From positions 1 to 12,806 of the forward strand of contig QIAW01000281.1 in NCBI GenBank assembly GCA_003225655.1: a stretch of 12,806 nt of DNA, in the 5' to 3' direction. The translations under genes were made by a program, and so were the position numbers. The number at the start of each line of letters is the position of its first letter. The stretch's first letter is position 1. A model generated the notes under the pieces. It did no database searches, was not told the origin of the DNA, and worked only from the letters and a program-made list of their open reading frames with translations. This document shows positions 1 to 6,657 of this stretch, one piece after another. This DNA is from Acidobacteriota bacterium (GTDB taxonomy: Bacteria; Acidobacteriota; Terriglobia; Terriglobales; Acidobacteriaceae).

Positions 1-1272
1 GGCGCGGCATCGATTGACGAACTTTTTTCCCACATTCCTGAAGAATACCGGCTGAACCGCGACCTCAAGGTCACGCGCCAGTTGGCCGAGTCGGAAATCG
101 TGGATTACTTCCAGCAGCGCGCCGCCGAATGCGCCGCCGGCTACGCCAATTTTCTAGGGGCGGGAGCTTACAGTCACTATCGTCCGGTGGTGATCGATTC
201 GCTCATCTCGCGCGGTGAGTTCTTTACCGCCTACACGCCCTACCAGGCGGAGATCGCGCAGGGAACGCTGCAGGCCATCTTTGAATTTCAAACCATGATC
301 TGCGAACTCACCGGCATGGAGGTCGCCAATGCCTCCATGTACGACGGCTCGACCGCTATTCCCGAGGCGGTCATGATGGCCATGCGTATCACCGGACGCC
401 ACAGTGCGGTGGTGGCGCGCAGCCTGCATCCTGAATACCGCGAGGTACTCAGCACATACTCCAAATATCAGGGCATCCCGGTTGCCACAGTTCCATTTCT
501 AGCCAATGGACGTGTGGATCTCAACGCTCTCGATCAGGCCACGAGTGATCAGACCGCCTGTGTGGTCATTCAATCACCAAATTTCCTGGGAACCATTGAA
601 GACGTAGCTGCAATCGCAGATCTCGTGCACAAAAAAGGCGCGTTGCTGGTGGTCTCCATTGCGGAGGCGGTCTCTCTTGGAATTGTGAAACCGCCCGCGG
701 AAGCAGACATTGTTGCCATGGAGGCGCAATCCTTCGGCGTGCCCTTGGGATTTGGTGGTCCTTATGCGGGCGTGATCGCGACCCGCGAGAAATTTGTGCG
801 CCAGATGCCCGGACGTTTGGTAGGCCAGACCGTGGATCAGCTAGGCAATCGCGGTTTTGTTCTCACGCTTGCCACCCGCGAGCAACACATCAAGCGCGAG
901 AAGGCAACATCCAACATTTGCACCAACCAGGCCCTGGCGGCCACCATGGCCACAATTTTTATGACGATCTATGGACGCGAAGGCATCAAAGAGCTGGCCC
1001 AGCACAATCTTTCTAAAGCGCACTATGCCGCGCAGCAGTTTGGGAAAAAAGCCAAAGTGCTGTTTGAAGGCGCGCCACGCTTCAACGAGTTCGTGGTGCA
1101 AACCTCGGAAAATCCACACCTGATTAATGACCGCTTATTGGAGAAAAAGATCATTGGGGGATTTCCGTTGCAGAAGTTCTACCCCGAACTGGGCAATGCC
1201 GCCCTGTGGTGTTGTACCGAAATGATTACGCGCGAGCAGATTGATGCTGCTGCCCAGGCGGTGTCTCAATGA
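1..1272 (+). CDS. gcvPA: Glycine dehydrogenase (decarboxylating) subunit 1, 5' partial
   Basis: N-terminal half of the split P-protein of the glycine cleavage system. Together with GcvPB it decarboxylates glycine on PLP and passes the aminomethyl group to the lipoyl arm of GcvH in the cytoplasm. The frame is open from base 1: the first codons read [19 protein letters not shown], which is the usual GcvPA N-terminal region, so the gene starts just outside the window and only about 20 residues are missing. A TTG at 82 is an internal codon, not the start. Family signatures are visible: [55 protein letters not shown] and [14 protein letters not shown]. As expected for this subunit, the PLP lysine is absent and lies in GcvPB. 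The stop overlaps the gcvPB start (ATGA), which implies translational coupling. gcvT and gcvH would be expected upstream, outside the window. Confidence 0.96.
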   Translation, partial: GAASIDELFSHIPEEYRLNRDLKVTRQLAESEIVDYFQQRAAECAAGYANFLGAGAYSHYRPVVIDSLISRGEFFTAYTPYQAEIAQGTLQAIFEFQTMICELTGMEVANASMYDGSTAIPEAVMMAMRITGRHSAVVARSLHPEYREVLSTYSKYQGIPVATVPFLANGRVDLNALDQATSDQTACVVIQSPNFLGTIEDVAAIADLVHKKGALLVVSIAEAVSLGIVKPPAEADIVAMEAQSFGVPLGFGGPYAGVIATREKFVRQMPGRLVGQTVDQLGNRGFVLTLATREQHIKREKATSNICTNQALAATMATIFMTIYGREGIKELAQHNLSKAHYAAQQFGKKAKVLFEGAPRFNEFVVQTSENPHLINDRLLEKKIIGGFPLQKFYPELGNAALWCCTEMITREQIDAAAQAVSQ

Positions 1273-2702
1273 GCGCCGAACAAACAAAAGGCAAGATTAA
1301 GAAGGTCCGCCAGCACCCCAGCCAGAACGAAGGTCTGATCTTCGAAAAATCCTCGCCGGGCAAGAAGGGCTACAAACTCCCTCCTCTCGATGTCCCTGCG
1401 GCCGATGCTGCCAAGCTGCTCGGAGCCAGCGAACGCAAGTATCCGCTGGGCTCCTGCACCATGAAATACAACGCAAGGGTGAACGAAGCCGTGGCCCGCA
1501 TCGCCGGCCTGGCCAACGCGCATCCCTACCAGCCGGAGAAGATGACGCAGGGCGCCTTGCGCATTCTCAAACTTCTCTCTGACTATCTGTTGGAAATTAC
1601 GGGAATGGAAGCAATCACCCTGCAGCCTGCCGCCGGCGCGCACGGGGAGATGACCGGTATCCTGCTCATTCGGGCGTATCTGGAGTCGAAGGGAAATCCG
1701 CGCAAGAAAATTCTGATTCCCGATTCGGCACACGGCACCAATCCCGCCACGGCGGCCATCTGCGGTTATACCGTTGAGAACTTGAAGTCGAACTCCGCCG
1801 GCATGGTTGACGTGAGCGCCCTGGCCGCGCAGATGAATGAAGATGTGGCCGGCATCATGCTCACCAATCCCAACACTTTGGGGATATTTGAGGAAGAGAT
1901 CCACAAGATTGCCGATATCCTGCACGAAAAAGGCGGTCTGCTCTATATGGATGGCGCCAACATGAACGCCCTTGTCGGCAAGACCCGTCCCGGCGACTTC
2001 GGCGTGGATGTGATGCACCTCAACCTGCATAAGACTTTTTCTACGCCGCATGGCGGCGGCGGCCCGGGATCAGGTCCCGTCGCCTGCAAGAAACAGCTAG
2101 AGCCTTTCTTGCCCGTACCTGTCGTCGTCACCAAGCCGGATGGCAGCCTGGGATTCAACTATGACCGCCCCAAGGCCATCGGTCGCGTTCGCATGTTCTA
2201 CGGCAACTTCGGCATGCACGTGCGCGCGCTCGCCTACATCATGGCCAACGGCTACGATGGCCTGCGCCTGACCACCGAAGACGCGGTCCTCAACGCCAAC
2301 TATATTCGCAAGAAGCTGGAAGATGTGTACGAAGTTCCTTACAAAACTCCTTCCATGCACGAGGTCATCCTCAGCCATCACCGCCAGGCCCGGCAGGGCG
2401 TCAAGACCGGGGACATCGCCAAACGGTTGATTGATTACGGCTTTCACCCCTATACGACGGCCTTCCCGCTCATCGTTCCCGACCACGGCGCCATGATGAT
2501 CGAACCCACGGAAAGCGAATCCAAGGAAGAGATGGACCAGTTTATCGACGCCATGCGCGCCATCGCGGAAGAGGCACAAACCGAGCCGGAGATAATCTTA
2601 AAAGCGCCGCACACCACGCGCGTCTCGCGCCTCGATGAAGTCACCGCCGCCCGTAAGCCGGTTCTGCGCTGGAAGCCTCAGGCGAAATCAGAAAAAGCAT
2701 AA
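1269..2702 (+). CDS. gcvPB: Glycine dehydrogenase (decarboxylating) subunit 2
   Basis: C-terminal, PLP-carrying half of the glycine cleavage P-protein, 477 residues and close to the usual length of about 480-490. The Schiff-base lysine is K255 in [14 protein letters not shown], followed by the glycine-rich GGGGPG loop at 262-267. Other conserved stretches are [11 protein letters not shown] (58-68), [10 protein letters not shown] (118-127), [11 protein letters not shown] (150-160), [10 protein letters not shown] (199-208) and MIEPTESES near the C-terminus. The ATG at 1269 lies inside the ATGA overlap with gcvPA. There is no clear Shine-Dalgarno sequence, so expression probably depends on coupling to gcvPA and keeps the subunits equimolar. 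The last bases of the TAA stop already belong to the inverted repeat that follows. The sequence looks complete and undamaged. Confidence 0.97.
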   Translation: MSAEQTKGKIKKVRQHPSQNEGLIFEKSSPGKKGYKLPPLDVPAADAAKLLGASERKYPLGSCTMKYNARVNEAVARIAGLANAHPYQPEKMTQGALRILKLLSDYLLEITGMEAITLQPAAGAHGEMTGILLIRAYLESKGNPRKKILIPDSAHGTNPATAAICGYTVENLKSNSAGMVDVSALAAQMNEDVAGIMLTNPNTLGIFEEEIHKIADILHEKGGLLYMDGANMNALVGKTRPGDFGVDVMHLNLHKTFSTPHGGGGPGSGPVACKKQLEPFLPVPVVVTKPDGSLGFNYDRPKAIGRVRMFYGNFGMHVRALAYIMANGYDGLRLTTEDAVLNANYIRKKLEDVYEVPYKTPSMHEVILSHHRQARQGVKTGDIAKRLIDYGFHPYTTAFPLIVPDHGAMMIEPTESESKEEMDQFIDAMRAIAEEAQTEPEIILKAPHTTRVSRLDEVTAARKPVLRWKPQAKSEKA

Positions 2703-2757
2703 CCACAAAGGTATATTTGGTTCCAACCAATAGGCTCCTTTGTGCCCTTTGTGGTTA
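2700..2757. repeat. Inverted repeat behind gcvPB (GTGGTTAA family)
   Basis: A perfect 12-bp inverted repeat, TAACCACAAAGG at 2700-2711 and CCTTTGTGGTTA at 2746-2757. Nested inside is a second hairpin, TTGGTT/AACCAA at 2717-2730 with a two-base loop. The left arm contains the gcvPB TAA stop and the right arm ends 9 bases before the next gene's ATG. The right side is a short tandem (CCTTTGTG then CCCTTTGTGG). The same module recurs near 5005-5030 and 10372-10424. The structure may slow transcription or protect the gcvP transcript end, but no T-tract follows it on the plus strand. Confidence 0.8.
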
Positions 2758-2766
2758 AATTCCTCT

Positions 2767-3042
2767 ATGTCGGTTTACGAAGATCGCAAGCAGGAACTGG
2801 AAAAATACGAATTCATGATGGGTGTGCCCCGCGGCCGCTTGGCCGTCACCATGGATGCCCTCACTGACGCCCTCGTGCTCGTCGGCCAGCACGGAGTCTA
2901 CTGCCAGAGCGCCCGCCAGCCAGGGAAGCCTGCCATGGACGTGCAGATTATTCTCAAGTGCCTAAACGACTCGAAAGAGCTGATCCGTTCAGTGATGGAA
3001 GAGTTGGCAAAAAATAAATCAGCCACGGATGAACGCAGATAA
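2767..3042 (+). CDS. Conserved-looking hypothetical protein, 91 residues
   Basis: I do not recognise this protein. It is 91 residues, soluble by composition, with no signal peptide or membrane helix. The N-terminus (SVYEDRKQELEKYEF) and the stretch from about 59 to 84 look helical and charged. In between is a more hydrophobic part (LAVTMDALTDALVLVGQHGVYC) with two cysteines in the protein, at 49 and 67. I prefer the ATG at 2767. An in-frame GTG at 2740 lies inside the upstream inverted repeat and would add nine residues encoded by repeat DNA. No clear Shine-Dalgarno sequence is present. It follows gcvPB by 64 bases on the same strand and converges with fadE. The last residues (about SATDERR) and the TAA stop are encoded by the left arm of the next repeat, so the native C-terminus has probably been replaced or extended. 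The codon pattern resembles real coding sequence; function unknown. Confidence 0.62.
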   Translation: MSVYEDRKQELEKYEFMMGVPRGRLAVTMDALTDALVLVGQHGVYCQSARQPGKPAMDVQIILKCLNDSKELIRSVMEELAKNKSATDERR

Positions 3043-3094
3043 ACACGGATTTTGCTAACGAGTCAATCCGGGTTGATCCGTGTAAATCCGTGGC
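3022..3094. terminator. Long hairpin between convergent genes; likely fad operon terminator
   Basis: Outer arms GCCACGGAT (3022-3030) and ATCCGTGGC (3086-3094) are perfect. A second pair, ACACGGAT (3043-3050) and ATCCGTGT (3076-3083), extends the stem, with an extra stretch of about 10 bases on the left side. Read on the minus strand, the hairpin is followed by TGATTTATTTTTTG, a T-rich tract fitting intrinsic termination of the fad operon, which ends at 3101. On the plus strand it is followed only by AAAAAC. The left arm encodes the end of the 91-residue protein. The module belongs to the dispersed GCCACGGAT repeat kind, with a short copy at 6555-6570. Confidence 0.65.
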
Positions 3095-3100
3095 AAAAAC

Positions 3101-4744
3101 TTATGCGGTCACGTACTTTCCCGCCTCCAGCACCCGATCTGCAATCTTCTGTCGCAGAGCGATCGTGTTTACCGGTTCGTACTTGCCCAGGCGGCGCAGA
3201 ATAGCGAGCTGGGTGCGCAGCATGTCGCCTTCGGCCACGGCGGCGATCACTTTTCTGGCGGCAGACTCGATTTTCTCCACAGCCTCCATGATGTAAACCT
3301 GAGTCATGGCAATGGCCAACTGCGATGCGGCCTCGCCGTTGTGCGCGACCAGCTTGAGGGTGCGCAGCAGAGCAGACTCCATGGCAAAGACTTCAATCAG
3401 AATGTCCGCCATTGCGCCCATGACCTCCTGCTGATCGGGCAGAGCCATCATGTATTTCTGTGAGGCCGCGCCGGCGACGAACAGAGCGGTCTTCTTGGCG
3501 TTGGAAACAATGGTGCGCTCGGCGGCCAGTGCGCCTTCCAGCGGCTCGGCCATACTGGGCCCAGCCAGCACTTCATCCATCAGCTTTTTGATTGCCGGCA
3601 GCAGCGGAACCTTGCCTGCCATGGCCTGCTTCAGCAGCCAGCCGGTGGTGATCATGCGGTTGATTTCATTGGTACCTTCGAAGATGCGGTTCACGCGTGA
3701 ATCGCGATAGGCGCGCTCGGCCGGGTACTCTTCTACAAAGCCGTAGCCGCCGTAGATTTGCACGGTTTCATCCACGGCGCGGTCCAGCAGCTCCGAACCC
3801 CAGACCTTGGCGATGGAGCATTCGACAGCATACTCTTCGATGCCCTTGCGAATCTCGCGCGAAGCTTCAGGGCTGCTCTTGTCAATGTTGGCAAGGGCAG
3901 CATCAATCATGCCCACCGTGCGATACACCAGGGCCTCACCGGTGTAGATACCAATGGCGATGTCGGCAATTTTTTCTTTGATCAGGCCAAACTCCGCGAT
4001 GCTCTTGCCGAAAGCCTTGCGTTGTTTCGCATAGCCGATGGCGTTCTGCAACGCGGTGCGCGTGCCGCCCACGCAGCCCGCGCCCAGCTTGAAGCGGCCG
4101 ATGTTAAGGATGTTGAAGGCAATGGTGTGACCTTTGCCGATCTCGCCCAGCACGTTTTCGACGGGAACTTTACAGTCGTTGAGAATCAGCGGACAGGTGG
4201 AAGATCCGCGAATGCCCAGCTTCTTTTCTTCGGCGCCGGAAGAAAAGCCCGGGAAAGTCCGCTCCACAATGAAAGCGGTGAATTTTTCGCCGTCGATCTT
4301 GGCGAAGACGATAAAGACGTCGGCAAAGCCGCCGTTGGTGATCCACATCTTCTCGCCATTGAGGATGTAATGCTTGCCGTCAGGCGAGAGCACGGCCTTG
4401 GTGCGGGCGTTGAGCGCGTCGGACCCGGAGGTCGATTCGGAGAGCGCATAGGCGCCAATCCACTCGGCGGTGGTCAGCTTGGGCAGATATTTTTTCTTCT
4501 GCTCTTCCGTGCCGAAGTAGACGATGGGCAACGTACCGATGCCCACATGCGCGCCAAAGCTCACGCTAAAGCTGCCCGACTTGGCGATGCGGTCGGCGAT
4601 GATGGCGGAAGAGACTTTATCCATATCGGCGCCGCCGTATTGCTCGGGGACGTCCACGGTAGCAATGCCGATCTCGCTGGCCTTGCGCAACAGCTCGCGC
4701 GTGACCGCCCACTCTTTGTGTTCAATCTTCTCGTTGTTCGCCAC
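3101..4744 (-). CDS. fadE: Acyl-CoA dehydrogenase, FadE type, 5' end damaged or start unclear
   Basis: FAD-dependent acyl-CoA dehydrogenase, the first step of the beta-oxidation cycle (acyl-CoA to trans-2-enoyl-CoA). Visible motifs are YALSESTSGSDA (99-110 counted from the GTG at 4744), MWITNGGFAD, GIRGSSTCPL, YAKQRKAFGK and IYGGYGFVEEYPAERAYRDSR. The catalytic glutamate is in NRIFEGTNEINR (E356 in this numbering). The long C-terminal extension of about 150 residues is typical of the roughly 595-residue FadE (YusJ) group. The coordinates run from the first standard start codon, GTG at 4744, but family-like sequence continues upstream in frame (GGGSWLLEDRNPEDIF, TPEDFSEEHRQIAQTTEEF) to a TAG at 4895-4897. 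Counting from the codon after that TAG gives 597 residues, the expected length. No ATG, GTG or TTG lies between the TAG and 4744. The true start is therefore lost, non-standard or miscalled, and a protein starting at 4744 would lack the first helices of the N-terminal domain. Confidence 0.85.
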   Translation of the reverse strand: MANNEKIEHKEWAVTRELLRKASEIGIATVDVPEQYGGADMDKVSSAIIADRIAKSGSFSVSFGAHVGIGTLPIVYFGTEEQKKKYLPKLTTAEWIGAYALSESTSGSDALNARTKAVLSPDGKHYILNGEKMWITNGGFADVFIVFAKIDGEKFTAFIVERTFPGFSSGAEEKKLGIRGSSTCPLILNDCKVPVENVLGEIGKGHTIAFNILNIGRFKLGAGCVGGTRTALQNAIGYAKQRKAFGKSIAEFGLIKEKIADIAIGIYTGEALVYRTVGMIDAALANIDKSSPEASREIRKGIEEYAVECSIAKVWGSELLDRAVDETVQIYGGYGFVEEYPAERAYRDSRVNRIFEGTNEINRMITTGWLLKQAMAGKVPLLPAIKKLMDEVLAGPSMAEPLEGALAAERTIVSNAKKTALFVAGAASQKYMMALPDQQEVMGAMADILIEVFAMESALLRTLKLVAHNGEAASQLAIAMTQVYIMEAVEKIESAARKVIAAVAEGDMLRTQLAILRRLGKYEPVNTIALRQKIADRVLEAGKYVTA

Positions 4745-4894
4745 AATTTCTTTGATCGCGAACTCTTCCGTGGTCTGCGCAATCTGCCGATGCTCTTCGC
4801 TGAAGTCTTCTGGCGTAAAGATATCTTCCGGATTGCGGTCTTCCAGTAGCCAGCTTCCGCCGCCGATCTTTGTCTTGGGAACTACTGTTGCTGG

Positions 4895-4897
4895 CTA
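4895..4897 (-). other. In-frame TAG upstream of the fadE coding sequence
   Basis: Read on the minus strand in the fadE frame, the codons ahead of the family-like N-terminus are ATT AGT GCG ACA CAG GGT TAG CCA GCA ACA GTA GTT CCC AAG. An N-terminus of the form M-S-A-T-Q-G followed by PATVVPKTKIGGGSWLLE would be normal for the family. This suggests that a start codon (now ATT) and a sense codon (now TAG) have been altered, or that nearby bases are missing. Confidence 0.55.
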
Positions 4898-4935
4898 ACC
4901 CTGTGTCGCACTAATCAGAAAATAAAATTGTTCTT

Positions 4936-5030
4936 CTCCGCGCCTCCGTGTCTCCGTGGTTAATTAAATTTCAACCCTTTGCTTTCCTTCGTGCCTTTAG
5001 TGTTAAACCTTTGTGCCCTTTGTGGTTAAG
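4936..5030. repeat. Repeat modules between fadA and fadE
   Basis: Two blocks fill most of the fadA-fadE spacer. Block one, about 4936-4966, reads CTCCGCGCCTCCGTGTCTCC then GTGGTTAATTAA. Block two, about 4976-5030, starts CCTTTGCTTTCCTTCGTGCC and ends CCCTTTGTGGTTAAG. Block two shares CCTTTGCTTTCCTT and GTGGTTAAGCTT with 10369-10404, and CCTTTGTGCCCTTTGTGGTT with 2737-2756. On the coding strand it begins within a few bases of the fadA stop. No open reading frame or clear promoter is seen here. Confidence 0.75.
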
Positions 5031-5033
5031 CTT

Positions 5034-6177
5034 TTAGTTTAAGTTCTCAAATATTCCTGCTGCGCCCATGCCACCACCGATGCACATGGTCACCAGTCCG
5101 TAGCGTCCGTTGCGCCGCTTGAGTTCGCGGATGATCGAGGCCGTCAGCTTCGCTCCCGTGCAGCCCAGCGGATGTCCCAGGGCCACCGCCCCGCCATTCG
5201 GATTTACCCTGGCCGGGTCGAGTCCGCCTTCTTTAATTACGCTCATCGCCTGTGCGGCAAAGGCTTCATTCAACTCGATGACTTCGATGTCGCTCAGCTT
5301 CAATCCTGCCAGCTTCAGCGCTTTGGGGATGGCAAAAACCGGGCCCAAGCCCATCTCTTCCGGCTTATATCCAGCGGTAGCGAAAGAGACAAAGCGCGCC
5401 AGCGGTTTGATGCCTAAAGCGTGTGCCCGCTCCGCGTTCATGAGCACCGCTGCCGCGGCGCCATCGGACATCTGCGAAGAGTTCCCGGCGGTGGTCATGC
5501 CGTTCACGTGAAACGCCGGCTTCAGTGCTCCCAGGGCTTCAAGGGTCGTATCGGCGCGCGGCCCCTCATCCATCTTGAATTGAATTTCGATTCGTTTCGG
5601 CTTGCTGCCGTTGGGCGTGGTAAAGCTCACCGACACGGGAATGATCTCTTCATCAAACTTGCCGGCTGCGATGGCCGCCAGCGCCTTCTTGTGGCTGTTC
5701 AACGAAAATTCGTCGGCCTGCTGGCGGCTGATGCCAAGAGAGATACGCGTCAGGATAATTCTCCACCAGCGTTGGATTGGCGCTGATCTTGTTGCCGCCC
5801 ATGGGAACCATCGACATGGATTCGGTTCCGCCAGCCACGATCACCTCGGCTCCGCCGCCGCGGATGCGCTCGGCCCCCAACGCAATCGCCTGCAGCCCCG
5901 AGGAACAAAAGCGGTTGATGGTCATGGCGGAGACCTCGACCGGCAACCCGGCCAGCAGTGACGCAGTGCGGGCAACGTTCATCCCCTGCTCGGCTTCGGG
6001 CATGGCGCAGCCCAGGATCACGTCTTCAATCTCTTTGCGCTCCAGTTGCGGCACCCAGTCCAGGGCGCCTTTGATGGCCACGGCGGCGAAATCGTCAGGA
6101 CGTGTGGCGCGCAGCGTTCCCTTATATGCCTTGCCGACCGGCGTCCGGACGGCGCTCACGATAACAGCTTCTCTCAT
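5034..6177 (-). pseudogene. fadA: Acetyl-CoA acyltransferase (thiolase), frameshifted with internal deletion
   Basis: Last step of beta-oxidation: thiolytic cleavage of 3-ketoacyl-CoA. The N-terminal part (6177 down to 5737) reads normally from [17 protein letters not shown] to [14 protein letters not shown] (residue 147). It includes the acyl-accepting cysteine C91 in NRFCSSG. The family then continues with about 12 residues (MGHTAEQVAKKY in the Bacillus FadA as I recall it). Here those are missing and the frame changes: [19 protein letters not shown] resumes at 5735 in another frame and runs for 233 residues to the stop at 5034. That part carries NEAFAAQ, the catalytic histidine in [10 protein letters not shown] (codon at 5172-5174) and the cysteine in MCIGGGMG (codon at 5082-5084). 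Restoring 35 bases would give about 392 residues, the normal length. The ATG is preceded by AGAGG at 5-base spacing, which overlaps the upstream gene's TAG stop. As it stands the gene cannot make an intact thiolase. A sequence error remains possible. Confidence 0.88.
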
Positions 6178-6182
6178 ATATA

Positions 6183-6187
6183 CCTCT
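6183..6187 (-). promoter_or_regulatory. Ribosome binding site of fadA overlapping the upstream stop
   Basis: On the minus strand AGAGG precedes the fadA ATG at 6177 by 5 bases. Its first two bases are the last two of the TAG stop (6186-6188) of the membrane protein gene. This fixes the fadA start and indicates translational coupling of the two genes. Confidence 0.7.
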
Positions 6188-6554
6188 ACTGTTTACTGAT
6201 GAACGTCAGTACAGCGATGATTCCGAAAATAACCCAGGAGAAATGCTTCCCACGGGTCACCAGTAAAGCACCCACTGCACAAATCGCAAAAACATATCCG
6301 ATAATCGTTCTTGCGCTTATCAAGGAACCTGTCCCCAAACTCATGTTGAACAGCAGGGCCGCCATGCCCCACATCAGCACAGTGGTTAGATGCCAGCCAA
6401 ACCACACCGTGCGCCGCATGAAGCGGGGGCTGCCGAGCAATTTGGGCAACTCCATGCCAAACAACGGCCGCAGGATGAACCGCTCTCCCAGGAACGAATG
6501 CGTTGCTCCCAGCAGAAACGCCAGCACCGCCGCGACAAAGAGCCACATGTTCAT
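6186..6554 (-). CDS. Small four-helix membrane protein within the fad operon
   Basis: Hypothetical integral membrane protein of 122 residues; I cannot name its family. Four hydrophobic segments are visible at about 3-21, 51-69, 81-99 and 105-119. A conserved-looking basic loop sits between the first two (SPRFMRRTV). Histidines lie near the membrane ends at H19, H55 and H104. It sits between fadN (97 bases upstream) and fadA (8 bases downstream) on the same strand, so it should be co-transcribed with beta-oxidation genes. This suggests a link to fatty-acid uptake, electron transfer from acyl-CoA dehydrogenase to the quinone pool, or membrane adaptation, but nothing in the sequence proves any of these. 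The ATG at 6554 is preceded by GCCACGGATAAGAC, a piece of the dispersed GCCACGGAT repeat that may provide a weak GGA ribosome binding site. A second ATG two codons later is possible. Confidence 0.72.
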   Translation of the reverse strand: MNMWLFVAAVLAFLLGATHSFLGERFILRPLFGMELPKLLGSPRFMRRTVWFGWHLTTVLMWGMAALLFNMSLGTGSLISARTIIGYVFAICAVGALLVTRGKHFSWVIFGIIAVLTFISKQ

Positions 6555-6593
6555 GTCTTATCCGTGGCTGACTACGAACTCATTCAACTTCTA

Positions 6594-6657
6594 ACAAAAT
6601 TACCCAATTACCCGATTACTCAATTACCAAATGATCCGATGACCCAATTCCTCAATT
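6594..6657. repeat. AT-rich array with about 8-base period after fadN
   Basis: Read on the minus strand, the spacer divides into units of about eight bases: AATTGAGG, AATTGGGT, CATCGGATC, ATTTGGT, AATTGAGT, AATCGGGT, AATTGGGT and AATTTTGT. The array starts inside the fadN stop codon (AAT TGA GG). It shares ATGACCCAATTC (6639-6650, plus strand) with 10350-10361. It also shares TCATCGGATCATT, in opposite orientation, with 10253-10265. Confidence 0.75.

Noticed and set aside
1266..2051. Minus-strand open frame of 261 codons over gcvPB
   Set aside because: It is antisense to well-conserved GcvPB sequence, including the PLP lysine region; a shadow frame.
2700..3094. Insertion sequence or integrated mobile element flanked by inverted repeats
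   Set aside because: The inverted repeats flank an ordinary small gene, but the two elements are of different kinds, no transposase is present and no target duplication is seen.
3758..4849. Long plus-strand open frame of 363 codons
   Set aside because: It lies fully antisense to fadE, whose minus-strand translation shows clear acyl-CoA dehydrogenase motifs. The plus-strand product resembles no family and reflects GC-biased codons.
5653..5739. Programmed ribosomal frameshift in fadA
   Set aside because: About 12 conserved residues are missing at the junction in addition to the frame change, so slippage alone would not restore the protein. No slippery heptamer with a downstream structure is evident.
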